Made by a program: the position numbers and the translations under genes. Positions 11,630 through 24,720 of a stretch of 64,000 nt of DNA are shown here, in pieces (the stretch's first letter is position 1; every line of letters starts with the position of its first letter). The notes beneath the pieces were generated by a model, which worked only from the letters and a program-made list of their open reading frames with translations, did no database searches and had not been told where the DNA came from. The DNA is from Takakia lepidozioides (taxonomy: Eukaryota > Streptophyta > Takakiopsida > Takakiales > Takakiaceae). The stretch is taken from assembly GCA_030704615.1 (NCBI GenBank), contig CM060734.1, positions 34,860,042-34,924,041 of the forward strand, in the 5' to 3' direction.

Positions 11630-14600
11630 GGGTAGCTTGTGCCGTTAGGCCCAAGTGTCCAATGTCATCCAAGTCCAAATGCAATCCCATACGTATCTAG
11701 AGACAGGTCTCCTGTTTGGGAGATCTAGGCCTAGGGTAGCCTGTGCCATTGGCCCATGTGCGATCTCATATGTATCCAAGTGCTTCTTCCATGTAGAGGC
11801 ACCAAGTGCGACCTCCAATGTCCAATGTCATATAAGTCCAAGTGCAATCCCCTATGCATCCACAGACCCTACAGTTGGGGAGATCTCCACGTCATTGGTC
11901 CAACAAAGCCCACTTTGCTATTTTTGCAATCTCCCTTGTCGAGGCTTAATATATTGATATATCCACTTTGTTATTTTTTCCAGCGACCAAAAGGACTTGA
12001 AATTCCAAATCTCCCACGTGAAGGGCCAATCATTGCTCTAGGAAAGCCCACTTTGCTATTTTTGAGAATTTCCAGTGACCAAAATTACTTGAATTCCATA
12101 TTTCCCACACCGCCAGTCCAAAAATCATGAGACCAAGCCGGTGCACCCCTTCTCATCGAGGGCTTTCCAATGGCACCAAGCACCAGTGCCCGCAGTTTGG
12201 GAGATCTCAACGACACTACAAACAAAACAAACAAAACAAAGCAAACATCTTGCTTCATGTATTGATTGGACACTTGGGCCAATGGCACATGTTTTGTACC
12301 CTTGAGATGACCCAAACCGCGAGGCCCCAACGTTGGTGCTTGGTCACGTTGGAAAGCCCTCGACAAGGAGGGGTGCACGGGCTTGGTCTCACAATTTTTG
12401 GACCTGCGATGTGGGAGATGTGGATTTTCAAGTACTTTGGGTCGCTGGAAATTCCCCCAAAATAGCAAAATGGGAATTCCTGGGACAATGGTGGGACCCT
12501 CGACATGAGAGATATCAAGGGAAAGGTCTCCGGTTCAAATCTGGTCGTGGAAAAAAAAATGATCAGATATGGCTTGCTTCATATATTAATGCACTTGGAT
12601 TTAGATGACATTGGACACTTGGGCCAACGACACGGCTACCCTAGTACTAAAATTAAATATAAATCAATATATGAATCGAGACGTTTATTTTGTTTTGTCA
12701 CATTGAGACTAGGGTAGCCTGTGCCGTTGGCCCAAGTGTCCACTGTCATCTAAGTCCAAGTGCATCAATATATGAAGCAAGCCATATCCAATCACCTTTC
12801 CCTTGATATCTCCAAGTGCTATCCCCTATATATCCAAGTGTGTCTCCTATGTTGAGGCTCAAATGCGACCTCTAGGGTAGCTTGTGCCGTTGGCCCAAAT
12901 TCCTAGTGTCATCTAAGAGCATCCCCACCCTACAGTGAACCCAGCACGCAACGGAACATGAGGGTATGGTGGGCGGGAAACGTCCCCACCCATGCACTGA
13001 ACCCTATATCCCGTGAAAAGCTCGCACTAAATATCGTTCCGTGCATTGAACCCGAGTGCTGTATTCTACGCACAGAACTGAACCCTATATCCCGTGAAAA
13101 GCTCGCACTAAATATCGTTCCGTGCATTGAACCCGAGTGCTGTATTCTACGCACAGAAAACGTCCCTGAATCCAAGTCAACTGACCAAGCGCGTGCGTGT
13201 CAGCATCTTGGCGGAGATCTCGCCCCTTCCGGCCAATGGCAGGCGAGGTGCGTGGGGATGGCGTAGGCGATTTAGGGACAAGGGTGTGCGCGAGTGGGGC
13301 TGCCGCGCCACATAACCCAGCAGGCACTGAATCGATGACACTATCTTTTGTGGTAAAGGGAGTTTTTCAGGCTCAAGGGTGGTGATGCTCTAAGCCCAAG
13401 TAGCCCAAGTGCAAGATCTCATATGTATCCTAGTGTATCTCCTAAGTTGCGGGGCAGCCCTAGTGCTTGGTGCCGTCGGAAAGCCCTTGATGAGGAGGGG
13501 TGCACGGGCTTGGTCTCAGAATTTTTGGACCTGCGGTGTGGGAGATGTGGAATTTCAAGTACTTTTGGTCGTTGGAAACTCCCGGAAAATAGCAAAGTGG
13601 GCTTTCCTTGGACAATGATTGGAGCCTCAACAGGAGAGATACCTAGGAAAAGGTCTCCGGTTCAAATCTGGTCGTAGGTTCTGTGGAAAAAAAATGATTA
13701 GACTTAGATGACTTAGATGACATTGGACACTTGGGCCAACGATATATCAATATGATTGGATATATTACTACTCAATAAATTCATGGAAAGAAATAAATGG
13801 GGCCTTGACATGGGAGCTGTACTTGGATATATAGGAGATTGCATACTGGGCTTAGATGGCCTCCACATATGAGACACATTGGAGACGCCCTTGGATACAA
13901 AGGATATGACACTGGGGCTTAGATGACAGTGGATAATTGGGCCTCTACATGGGACATGCACTTGGATACATAGAAGATTGCGCTTCGGCTTAGATGGGCC
14001 TCGACATAAGAGACGAACATGGGAGACGCCGTTGGATACATAGAAAATTGCACTTGGTCTTATTATATATCAATTCTTCACACATGGGCCAACAACATAA
14101 CGTCACACTTGGGCCTCGACATAGAAGACGCATTGGGTCTTAGATTTCTATTCTTCACACATGGGCCAACGGCATAGGCCACCCTAGAGGTCACACTTGC
14201 GCCTTGATATAGGATATGCAATGGGATACATAGATACATAGGAGATCTTGCACTTGGGCTTAGATGACATTGGACACTTGGGCCAACGACACATTCTATC
14301 CTATAGGTCGCACTTGGGCCTTGACATAGGGGATGCACTTGGATACATAGGAGATTGCACTTGGGCTTAGATGACACTGGACACTTGGGCCAACGGCACA
14401 GGCTACCTTGGTCAGTATATGAAGCTAGGTAGTTAGTTTGTTAGTTTGTTAATTTTGTTTAGTTTTGTTTGTTTTGTAGCGTTGAGATCTCCCAAACCGC
14501 GGCCCCAGCCCTGGTGCCTGACTGGAAACGATTGGAGCCTTAACGGGAGATATATCAATAATGTTTGGATACATTACTACTCGATAACTTCATGGAGAAA
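11630..14600. repeat. Cluster of direct and inverted dispersed repeats
   Basis: Besides the fold-back arms, the cluster is built from a second block whose core is GACACTTGGGCCAACGGCAC. It appears in reverse orientation at 11,640-11,880 and 12,715-12,920 and forward at about 12,610-12,645, 13,720-13,745 and repeatedly at 13,800-14,410, where it forms a degenerate minisatellite of roughly 90-115 bp spacing. A tRNA B-box-like string (CTCCGGTTCAAATCTGGTCG) followed by an A-run ends copies at about 12,520-12,560 and 13,655-13,695. No coding region is supported here. Confidence 0.65.
12996..13158. repeat. Perfect tandem duplication, 81-bp unit, two copies
   Basis: Bases 12,996-13,077 recur at 13,077-13,158 without a mismatch that I can find. 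Because 81 is a multiple of three, an open minus-strand frame passes through both copies as a 27-residue repeat, but that frame has no recognisable function. The duplication interrupts the repeat cluster in a locally GC-rich segment. Confidence 0.85.
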
Positions 14601-15853
14601 ATAAATCAGGGTTTGACTGCCATTTGAAACTAAAAACCCTGGGTGACATCCCACATATTTGTGGTGCAACTGCTAATAAGGTGATCTTGTGCCTTGACTG
14701 CAGGACAATCCAGCAGATGCTCTTTGAAAATCAACTCATCCACCATTTGGGGGTCAAATGCCCGCTGGTCGAGTTCTTGGCACACCTGACACATGGATTC
14801 CAGAAATGGATACTTCCAATACCACTTACAAGTGGACTGAGAAGGATTGCTGATCTACAACATCTGGCAATTATTAGCTTAAATTTTTGTTCATGGCTGC
14901 ACCTTCGCAAACCTATACAGGATAAGAAATCAACTGAATACCCACAGAACTAAAATAAAAGATGTTTGGGTTCATAGAACCTGGGATGTTGGTCACTCTG
15001 CACGCCGGCCACCACCACATGCTTTGAAAAATACTTGTCTACAGGATGTCGGCAAATTAGGCCAAATTAAGAATCACATTCCAATTTCTTCACAAACATG
15101 TAAGTAAACAACTGAAAGCTCCATATCATCAGATTGATGGCCTCCCAGACTACAAAGAATGAGCTCCATGAAACAGAATACTTCTGTCTTGTGTTGTTCA
15201 TTTAGTGTAATAGACACCCCCTCTTAAAATGGGGTAATTGAAATTGGTATGGAAGAACTAGAGAAGGTTAACAACTTGCTCGCAAGAACACTTCGCGGTT
15301 ACGGTACATGGAGCCAGACTGTGAGAACAATCCCTCCTTCAGGGTCTGTCCTCTCTTCTCTATCAATCAGCATCTGCCAGTCAGCAACATCCATATCCCT
15401 GACATTCAATGCACAAACCTTTTAGTGTGTGAAGCTAACTCTCCTTTCCCCTCTACCCTTTTGCATGGCAGTGATACCAATCCGACAACTGTCAACAATG
15501 TCTCATTCAAACAGAAAGAGACAGGTAGAGGGGCTGGTACAAGCAGGCTACAGAATGTCCATCTGACCTTGTGATTTCTAATATGACTTAATGCAAAGTC
15601 TCGAAATCAACACCAAACCCTTACCAGTTTGTCGTCAGCTACGCATGGAGGCTATGACAACTTCAAGCTGGGTTTCATAACCTGGTGGCCAGCTTCGAGG
15701 GGATAGAATGTGGCACAGAAAGCTCCCTCTAGAGTGTACTTGACAAACTAAAGTGACGGGTAAGTGCACATCTGTTCCCCCCGTCCCCCAAAATGAGCAC
15801 AGATAATCTGACAATCATTTGGGACATACCGGTCAAAATTGGATGTACAGACT
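14601..15853. other. Region downstream of cyclophilin-40; no supported gene
   Basis: It follows the cyclophilin-40 stop codon and may hold the 3' UTR. A 109-codon plus frame (14,624-14,953) and a few shorter ones resemble no family I know. Confidence 0.35.
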
Positions 15854-18800
15854 TTACTGGAACATCCGAGCATAGGCTTTCTTCTCTTTCACGTGGCGCT
15901 CTGCAATCTGTTAAAGGTAACAACCCCAAAAATTAGCTTCCATCAAATGACAATTGTTACCTCCTTTACCCAGTGTAAACTGGCCTGTATTTGAGTCCTT
16001 GCAAGTTGCACTTGCACTGTTACTGTTTATACTCAACTTGCAACTACTCTATGTACAGCATGACCTGCACAAGAAAGAAGACACTGGTAGGAGGAAGATA
16101 CTACGTCCAACCTACCCAATGGGAGCAGAGAGCTGCATTCTCTGGTGACACCCATATCTAAAGCTCCAGCAGCCCCTCAAATGTTCCAAAGACTGAAAGT
16201 CCCAATAGTCTACTCCCAATCTTACAAGCCATAAATGATAGCAAAACAAGAGTAATAGAGAGCAACATGCAGCCATAAAGGTTGCATCAACCCCAAAAAG
16301 ACTAGCTAGTTGAGAGTTGTGGGTGTTCAGATCTGGGAACCCAGTAGTGCTGCAAGCCAACTGACTCAGTACTATAGAGGGAATATATCCTACGAAACCT
16401 TTTGCAAACCTAAACAGTGCTTTTACCTTCTTCTTCACCGCTTGCAGCTCTTTCTTTATCCCAGCTGTATGTGTCCCACCCAACAAATCCATAAAATAGT
16501 GGTGTGAGACAAAATAAAGATCTAGTCCTGCTTCACAAATCTAATTCGTACATTTACAATTAATGCTTTGAGAACAGTTGCTACTTCAAAACTTAAGAAC
16601 ATTTTTGTTTTCATGTCTAGCCCGGTGATAAATTTTCACTGTCTAACAAGGGCAGCAAGTGCAAGTGAATTGTCCTTCACCCATCTTAAAGATATGGGTC
16701 ATTGATAAAAACTATATGTCACCTAATACATCCATCAGTGCAATTGTATTGAAGATAATGCTACAGTGACCATACGTACTGTCATTAGGTTCTAGTTGTG
16801 AGGCTTTTGTGAGGCTAAGCACAGCTGCGTCCACATCATTCAACGCCATCTGAGCCTGAAGATCGCACAGCCAATAAGTGGTGAGTTGACTCACATCCAA
16901 ATTGATATGGAAATTAAAATACCTACAAGAGAAAACCTATGATGGAGAGGGTTCCCAGAAATCCATGTTTTGGCAAGTCTTAAATTCCACCTTTTTGCAG
17001 AAGCAAATGGAGAAAAGAAAGTGAACATCATGCAGGTCCAGTATAATCCTGGAACAGAAGCTTCTGAGCTCAGAGAAGTAGATTATCACAAAAACCCAAG
17101 TGGCTCAAATTCCTACATAACCACAGCAGTGTTACTCAAGAAACGTCCATTGAGAGATTCATACTGCTGGATGAACTTCGTCACAACCCTCAAGCAAACT
17201 GCCAGTCTTAAAATGTCAATTTAGAGCGAATTTTCGGTAAGGTCAGTATCCCAAAGAGGATGGAACCTGTTTAGTAACAACACAGAACAAGGAATGCACA
17301 CTTCTCTTGGTGGTAGGCTCTCACCTGGCCTTGACGAAAGAGGGCTTTCACATTGTCAATGCCAGTTTGCATTGCATATTCGCAGTCTGCAAGTGCCCCT
17401 AGCGCATCCCCTAACTTCAGCTTGCAAGCCTGTAATACCCACATCAGTCGTTAGGGACAAGGACGACCTCATTTCAAGTAAAGAAAACCCAAAGGGAACA
17501 AGCAACAGGAAATCTGAACATAGTCTTCCCAGAGTACACCCAAGACTCATATTACATATCTGTTTCTGGTATGTCTCGGTGTGATACAGAGGAGAGGGGG
17601 AGAGAAAGAGACTCACAGCACTGTTGGTCAGTATGACAGACTTGGTTTTCCTTAAGTAGTTGCTTTTGTCTGTCAATGGACAACACCCAAAGTCACTGAA
17701 GCTATTTTCCAAGAGATATTGCAGTATGTACACTTTCCAAATGTGAGGTAAATCATCAAACGACATGAGCAAACTTGCAAAGAATAATTTGAAGTGACAG
17801 ATTGTGCCAGATCAATTCAATCTGGATGACAATGAGACAGTGCCCAAGGGTGCTTTTCTGGAACTGCAGCCTAGAAGCAGAATCGTAGGTTGAATGCAGT
17901 ACCCTGCTCAGTTCCCTAGGGAGAGGGAGAGGGATAGGGAGAGCACACCTTCATCCAGTTCCTCTTTCTCCCAGCAGATATCAAGGTATCGAAGTGCCTT
18001 GCGATACTTCCGTAAAGCGGTCTTGTAATCGCCTCTCTACACCCCAATGACATTTTGGTGTAAAGGAGGCTCATACAGCATCCAACTTTCCATTAAACCA
18101 GTAATTTGCCATATGGGATAACATTGCTCAATAGAGTTCTGTGGTGATGCACTGAGAAACTTCTAAACCATGATGGGCTTGACAGTGTATCCGTCCTTCT
18201 ACCAGCAAAAAACCTCGAGGGTTATCTGCACTGGATGTAGCCAGATTATAACACCGTACACTATTCTAGCTAGTCATTCCCCTGGAAAGAACTCTGGGAG
18301 GAAATATCTTCTTTCTGACTGCGGAAAGAGACCGGGTCAACACCTGGCAAAATGCAATTCTCTGGGGTTATGACCATAGTCCCCCTAGTCCCCCACAAGT
18401 TTTCTACTCAGTTATGTGGCACTACCTTGAAGCAGTCATTGCCAAAGATTTTGGCTGAATCAACAGCCGCCATCCACCATGAGGACTCAGCCGGCTGCAC
18501 ATCCAGGTCTGAAGGCCAATCAGGATAGTTGTCTCCATCTTGCGCAAAGCCTGCTATGCCATACCAGCTCTCTGTAAGGGACTAGTACATTACCCGAACA
18601 GGCATCCCAGCCCATTTCAAAGAACTGCCAATAACTTAATACATTACTGGATTCGATGCATTATCCCTACTTTTCCATACAGCAGAGTGTGAAACTAGAT
18701 GAAAAGAAAGTTAACATCTGGACTGTGTATCCTCGTATGCCACTAAAGATAACAAGAACATCCAGTGGCCATTAGAGCATCCTTCTGGACGCAAGAGAAA

Positions 18801-20846
18801 TAAAAGAGGAATCACCTGCAACACCATCATTGGCACCTTCAGATATCTCGCCAGAATCCACAATGAGCACTTCTTGCAATGGACGATCCTGGTCATCAGT
18901 ACCTTGATGCTCAATTGATCGAAGAATCCCCATGCCCTTCAGAACCTTCCCAAACACTACATGCTTCCCATCAAGATGTGGAGTCCGCGTGGTAGTGATG
19001 AAGAACTGAGAACCATTGGTGTCCACGCCTGAATTCGCCATTGACATATAACCTCTGCGCTCATGTTTCAACTGGAAGTTTTCGTCCTCGAATGTTAATC
19101 CATAGATGGACTCACCGCCAGTCCCGTCTTGGTTTGAGAAATCTCCACCTTGGATCATAAATCCTTTGATCACTCTGTGGAAGGGGGTGCCCTGTTGAGA
19201 GGTTGACAGAGAGACAGAGACGCAAACAAGAAATCGCGGGGAAGAGAAAGCTGGTCAGTTAAGAGTCTGGAGTCATCTCACAGCACAAATATGTGGTAAA
19301 CCCAAAATTAAACCACAAATACGGAGCAGGATCTGTCTGCATTCTGCTATCCAAAGAGTAACATCATAGCCAAGCTTTCATTCAAACAATCAAATAGTTA
19401 TTCAAGGCAGTCAAGCCTGGCAACTGACTTAATTTCTCCAAGGAATGAAACAGAGTACTCTATACATTGTTGAATAATTCAGTGCCCCACCTGTACACCA
19501 CAATTCAGTTTTACTGGAAATATAACAGCAATGAAAAAATGACATTCAGCTGTGGATGCCTCCATCATTCCTCACTGATGATTCATACCAAATTAGTCCC
19601 ACATATTTTTGGGTATATGTTGGGCCATCCATTGCCTCACCTTTTGAGGCAGCTCTAACCAAGATTCATGCCATCATTACAGTGTCCCTCAGCTCAATAG
19701 AACTTCTTTTACCATTTTGCTGATCTGCAGGCAGATCGAAGCAGGCATCCAGAATAAACCCAGAGACAATTCAACGGAAACTTGACTAGTCCCGGTCACT
19801 AACCAACTCGACCATCTTTCTTGATTCACCACTTGATATTCAGACACGCAAATCTTATTCATCTATTGGTCTCCTGTGGGAGACCAGGCAGCCGATCCTT
19901 TGATCTTTAAGAACTCAACAATTTACAGACCTTAAGCATACCAGAAAATCCACAGGAAAGATGAGGCATGCAGTGTGGACCCATACTATCACAACAACAG
20001 TTGCACTCCAGGTGCAAGATGAACAGCTCCACTCGGAGGAGGACGAGGAATAGATGGCACTATGTTTTCTTGGGGATGCTGGAGGATTGATGAGAGCGCC
20101 ACGGGGAGGCTTCAGGCAACTTTGCCCATGTAGTAACGCTCCCTTGAGCCTGGAATGTGACAGGCCCAAATGCAGTTGCACCATCCGATAACGAGTTTCC
20201 GAGTACAAAAATCAGCCCCGCTGATGTGACTCCGAGGCATCACCAGGTTCTTGTCCTACTACCCAAGGCTTATGTTTAAATGCGGCAGCGATATCCTTTC
20301 TTGTGTGATTTCAAAGACAATGACGCGACAGCTCAAATAGACATTCCTTCAACCGTCTACCCCAATCTTTGTCAGCTCTACACAAGCGCTGCGATATCGT
20401 CTGATTTTCACATCCACAACCCCGCAACTGCTCCAGCACAAACAACGAACTCCGCCTCAAAGCACGAGCGTGAAGCACTGCTTGTGAAAGCTTCATCCAC
20501 TAAAAAGCACGAAGGAAACAAACCATGTCCGAATCAAGAAACCAGTAGAATTCAGGGGCACCCTTAAAGAATTAGCCACTGACAGCTGAATCCGCCACTG
20601 ACCGAGTCCACCACTCTAAAAAAAAGACGTCAAGAAGAGCATCAAGCAATGAAAATCAGGAGACTCCTAACATACTTTATAATGAAGAGGGATGCCCGTG
20701 GACGGACCAATGCCCCTCTCGCCGGTGCAAAGAGCCCTGAAATTCTCTGCCGTCTTTGGAACCACATCTGCAAAGAGCTCCATAACAATGCGCCCTTCAA
20801 GGTATCCCCCAATGCTTATGTCGAAAAACACTCGTGGATTAGCCAT
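15854..20846 (-). CDS. CYP40: Cyclophilin-40 (SQUINT type): peptidyl-prolyl isomerase with C-terminal TPR domain, complete
   Basis: Cytosolic Hsp90 co-chaperone; the Arabidopsis orthologue SQUINT supports AGO1-dependent microRNA activity. Nine exons: 20676-20846, 18816-19191, 18426-18550, 17949-18036, 17617-17669, 17325-17429, 16780-16855, 16427-16464 and 15854-15907. Together they give 361 codons plus stop, the same length as I recall for SQUINT. Residues 1-175 are the cyclophilin domain, starting [14 protein letters not shown], with catalytic R63, F68 and Q71 in [13 protein letters not shown]. The cyclosporin-contact Trp of cyclophilin A is His here ([12 protein letters not shown]), as in other CYP40s. 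The second half is a three-TPR domain ([39 protein letters not shown]) and ends in KKAYARMFQ. The start codon was chosen by homology; the longer open frame upstream reads through a CT microsatellite. Introns 1 and 2 hold no recognised genes. Confidence 0.96.
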
Positions 20847-22004
20847 CACTGATAAATGCTTACCCGCCCTTTGAATATCCCCTCCTTCCACAATTTCTCT
20901 CTCTCTCTCTCTCTCCCTCTCACGCGCGCACACACCCACACACCAACTCAGAGAAAACTCCAGATACCGATAAACCCCTTCTCTAGAATACGTATCTCTT
21001 TTATTTCTTGCCTTCTTGGCTCTTCTTGATCAAGTTTTCCCAATCTCCGATCACTTGCGAAAGTCTCTCCAACCGACATCCGTCCCTCTCCCCCCCCCCC
21101 TCACTCCCCACAAGCTCAAACGCCAAGCTATCGTCCGTGAATCCTTACTGGCAGCTGCTCTTCTAGAACTAGCTCGGCATGGAGAGCAGCAGCAGCTGTG
21201 AGAGAAGGCGGAGGCGACCCCACCATCTCCTTTTAGGGTAACTCCCGCCCCGCCCCCGCCCACGTGTGTGTTTTCACACGACTGTTACCCTGCCATCCTG
21301 CCACGGTAACTCGGATGGCGCCGTCGTCGTCACTCGTCACTCTTTGCACGCGCCAAAAAGCGACGCGCGCGGCGACCGCGGAACGTGGTCCTTTGGTACC
21401 GCGCCGCCTCTTTCACATCCGCGGATCGGCGGCCGTTACTCCCCAACCCAGCCGTCGCTTCGCCTCCATCCACCATCATGGATGGTTCTGTCCATTTTGA
21501 CGACGACTGGAAAACATTCATTCCAGTGCTGTGGCGGGGCCTGCACCCGCCATTATGGTGGCTCGGGAGTCAGCTCGCCCTCCGGGCCCGCTTAAGTAGT
21601 GAGTTGATTGTTTCACCAGTAATCCCCACAAGAACAAACCCCATCTTCTAACTGGTACAAACACATTTGTCTTGGCGTTCAAAGGGCAAGAATTGCATGT
21701 AGTTCATGAAAGGACCCAAGTGGGGTGACTGTACAAACGGGTAAAACTATCCCCAAGAGGAGATACAAAATCTCATAGGGATGTCACTCCTTGCTTAGTT
21801 TTTTGCGACAGGAAGAGGCTCTTATTTACGCTAACTTGGGTTGACGCCATATATATATATATATATCTGCTAGGAAGCGAATTGAACAATGTGGACTTTC
21901 ATTTTTCCAAAATCGCCATAGGGGTCACATGTAAGTTTTATTCAGCGCCCATAGTTTATTATGCGCCCATAAGGAGCGGAAGCAGCACTAGTTCTGCCAT
22001 GCAT
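20847..22004. other. CYP40 upstream region and repeat-derived DNA
   Basis: It contains a CT microsatellite in the presumed CYP40 leader (about 20,896-20,925) and a GC-rich block (21,050-21,600) that may be the CYP40 promoter. A repeat with an (AT)n end (about 21,800-21,868) is related to one at 47,285-47,350. The 45-bp copy of the PPR C-terminus at 21,603-21,647 is listed separately. Confidence 0.5.
21603..21647 (-). repeat. Stray 45-bp copy of the DYW-terminal codons of the neighbouring PPR gene
   Basis: These 45 bases are identical to 22,005-22,049, which covers the last codons ([11 protein letters not shown] region), the stop codon and about 10 bases of 3' flank of the PPR gene. The two copies are direct repeats 402 bp apart. 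The intervening DNA includes the (AT)n-ended repeat shared with 47.3 kb. Confidence 0.85.
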
Positions 22005-22014
22005 GTTGATTGTT

Positions 22015-24720
22015 TCACCAGTAATCCCCACAAGAACAAACCCCATCTTGGAAGTGGTGATAGCGGTTGGCATCCCTCACAACAACTGTCCGGGCGACAA
22101 TCTTTGAAATGAACTTGGTGGCGGTGTGGCAGTCGCCACATACCCGAAGGTTCTTAATGATGTGGATAGGCATACCAGCAGGCGTGCTGATGAGCCCAAA
22201 AGCAATGGCCAGCCTCTCACTGTGGTGGCCAAGAGAAAGTTCCTTTTGCTCCTCCTCCACATCGTGTAATACAAACCGTGTGTCAGGCACATACCCGGCC
22301 TCTTTCATTTGCCCAGACAATCTGTTCAGCTCCGCATGGATTTCCTTGATTTGTGGATGCAATTTGTCTTCAACAACAAATGTATGCACTTGGTTGTCCA
22401 CCTCAATGCAGCTGAGCCCAGGCTCCTTTCTGACACCTCTGTCCTCCATCATTTTTCTCACCTTCACTTGTTCGTCCCACCTCCCAGCAGCAGCATAGAT
22501 GTTTGATAGCAGCACATAAGTTGCTGCGTGCGATGGATCCCACTTGAGAAGGCATTTTGCTGCATGTTCTGCTCTCTTCACATCTCCGTGAATTCTGCAA
22601 GCACCAAGCAAGGTCCGCCATACTGAAGCACCTGGTTCGATTTCCATTTGGTTGATGAAGTCTTCTGCTTCAGCCAGTTGCCCTGCGCGGCCAAGAAGAT
22701 CCACCATGCAGCCAAAATGCTCCGCTTCAGGAGACAGGCCATGATCTTGGTTCATGGACTCGAAGTAGTGCTGGCCTTCAGCCACTAGGCCCACATGGCT
22801 ACATGCAGAGAGAAGACATGTAAAGGTTCCACTGTTTGGTTTCAAGCCTTCCTGTTGCATTTGTTCAAATAGTTGGAGGGCCTCCCTAGCACACCCATGC
22901 TGACCATATCCTCCTATTATAGCGTTCCATGAGATAACATTTGGTTCAGCCACATTGTTGAACAGTAGAAGTGCATCCTTTACACTCCCACATTTAGCAT
23001 ACATGTCGATAAGGGAAGTCTCCAGAATAATATCTGAGGCGATTCCAGCTTTGAGAATGTCAGAATGAACCTCTTTTCCCTTTTCCAGCGCTGCCATGCT
23101 GGCACATGCACCAAGAACGCAAATGAACGTGACCTTGTTGGGTGTGACCTCACCCCATACCATTTCCCTGTACATCTCAAAAGCCTCACTACCATATCCA
23201 TGCTGAGCATATCCTGTGATCATCGCATTCCAGGAGACCACATTTCGTTCAGCCATTTTGTCAAACATTTGTCGTGCATCCTTCACACTACCACATTTGG
23301 CATATCCTGCAATCATCACGTTCCATGAGACCACATTTCGATGAGCCATGTTGTCGAACAGTTCACGTGCATCCTCGATGCTCCAGCATTCAGCATACAT
23401 GCCAGCAAGGGTATTCGCCAAAACAATATCTGTCGCAATACCAGCTTTGCGGATGTCAGCATGGATTTCTTTGCCCTTTTCTAGGGCTCCAAGGCTGGCA
23501 CATGCATTGAGAGCGCAAATGAAGGTGACCTTGTCAGGTGTCACCCCTTCCCAGATCATTTGCTCGTACATCTCCAAAGCCTCCCCACCACAACCATACT
23601 GAGTATATCCTGCAATCATCATATTCCACGAGACCACATCGTGTAGAGCCATATTTTCAAACATTTGGCTCGCATCCTTCATGTTGCCACATTTGGCATA
23701 CATGTCAACAAGGGCAGTTGCCAAAATGATATCTGGCACAATACCTCTCTTGATAATGTCAGCATGGACCTCTTTGCCCTTCTCCAGGGATAGCAGGCTG
23801 GCACATCCACTGAGAACAGAGATGAATGTGACCTTGTCAGGTGTCACCCCTTCCCGTATCATTTGCTCATACATCTCAAAGGCCTCCCTACCATACCCAT
23901 GCTGAGCATATCCTGCAATCATCGCATTCCATGAGATTAAATCTCGTTGAGACATATTGTCAAACACTATACGTGCATCCTTTATGCTCCCGCATTTGCC
24001 ATACATGTCAGCAAGGGCAGTCTCCAGAATGATATCTGGTGTGATTCCAGCTGTGATAATGTCAGCATGAACCTGTTTGCCTTTTTCCAATGCTCCTAGG
24101 CTGGCACATGCCTTGAGAATACCAATGAATGTGACCCTGTTGGGTGTCACTCCCTTGAGTATCATTTGCTCATACATCTCTAAAGCCTCTGTACCACAAC
24201 CATGCTTCACATATCCTGCCATCATAATGGTCCACGTAATCACATCTCGTTGAAGCATTTTGTCAAACACTTCATGGGCATCCACCATGCGCCCACACTT
24301 GGCATGCATGTTGACAAGGGTGTTGAGTAGGTAGATGTTTGGCTTGAACCCAGTTTGAACAATGTGGGTATGCACCTGCTTTCCCATTTCTAGATCCTTA
24401 ATCTTGATACACTCCTGCAAGAGACAGACATAAGTCTTCGAGTCTGCCACAGTGCCTCGTTGGTTCAAAATGTGCCATGCCTCTTTCAGTTGTCCTGCCT
24501 TACCTAGTCTCCTCACATCTCCAGAAGTGCCAGAAGAGCTTTTGTTGACATCCTCTCTTAGTCCTCTTTGAAAAGCAGCGGTCAAGGTGGAGGTGCCTGA
24601 TTCAAACGACCGTACCTGATTCAACCCTGCCATCCTGTATGACTTACGACTTTTAGTTGGACCCAAACTCACAGAGTATATGCCAAGGGATGCAAAAACC
24701 CCAGTGAAGGATATCTCCAT
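22015..24720 (-). CDS. PLS-class pentatricopeptide repeat protein with E and DYW domains (organelle RNA editing factor), intronless
   Basis: Predicted mitochondrial or plastid C-to-U editing factor: the PPR array binds the transcript and the DYW domain is the cytidine deaminase. From the ATG at 24,720 it is 901 aa. This ATG aligns with the paralogue's at 28,083; 24,633 (MAGLNQ) and 24,822 are alternatives, and a splice-acceptor-like CAG precedes the ATG at 24,633 in both copies. About six P-L-S blocks of roughly 101 residues repeat motifs such as GKEVHADI and MYAKCG. One block is fused to the next by an internal deletion ([12 protein letters not shown]). The E domain ([20 protein letters not shown]) is followed by the PG box ([11 protein letters not shown]). 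DYW has the zinc/catalytic HSE at 833-835, CGDCH from C861, and ends CSCGDYW. All catalytic signatures are present, so it is probably active. Confidence 0.93.
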   Translation of the reverse strand: MEISFTGVFASLGIYSVSLGPTKSRKSYRMAGLNQVRSFESGTSTLTAAFQRGLREDVNKSSSGTSGDVRRLGKAGQLKEAWHILNQRGTVADSKTYVCLLQECIKIKDLEMGKQVHTHIVQTGFKPNIYLLNTLVNMHAKCGRMVDAHEVFDKMLQRDVITWTIMMAGYVKHGCGTEALEMYEQMILKGVTPNRVTFIGILKACASLGALEKGKQVHADIITAGITPDIILETALADMYGKCGSIKDARIVFDNMSQRDLISWNAMIAGYAQHGYGREAFEMYEQMIREGVTPDKVTFISVLSGCASLLSLEKGKEVHADIIKRGIVPDIILATALVDMYAKCGNMKDASQMFENMALHDVVSWNMMIAGYTQYGCGGEALEMYEQMIWEGVTPDKVTFICALNACASLGALEKGKEIHADIRKAGIATDIVLANTLAGMYAECWSIEDARELFDNMAHRNVVSWNVMIAGYAKCGSVKDARQMFDKMAERNVVSWNAMITGYAQHGYGSEAFEMYREMVWGEVTPNKVTFICVLGACASMAALEKGKEVHSDILKAGIASDIILETSLIDMYAKCGSVKDALLLFNNVAEPNVISWNAIIGGYGQHGCAREALQLFEQMQQEGLKPNSGTFTCLLSACSHVGLVAEGQHYFESMNQDHGLSPEAEHFGCMVDLLGRAGQLAEAEDFINQMEIEPGASVWRTLLGACRIHGDVKRAEHAAKCLLKWDPSHAATYVLLSNIYAAAGRWDEQVKVRKMMEDRGVRKEPGLSCIEVDNQVHTFVVEDKLHPQIKEIHAELNRLSGQMKEAGYVPDTRFVLHDVEEEQKELSLGHHSERLAIAFGLISTPAGMPIHIIKNLRVCGDCHTATKFISKIVARTVVVRDANRYHHFQDGVCSCGDYW

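Noticed and set aside
23065-24032. Multiple plus-strand frames over the PPR gene
   Set aside because: They are repeated antisense shadows of the tandem PPR motifs.
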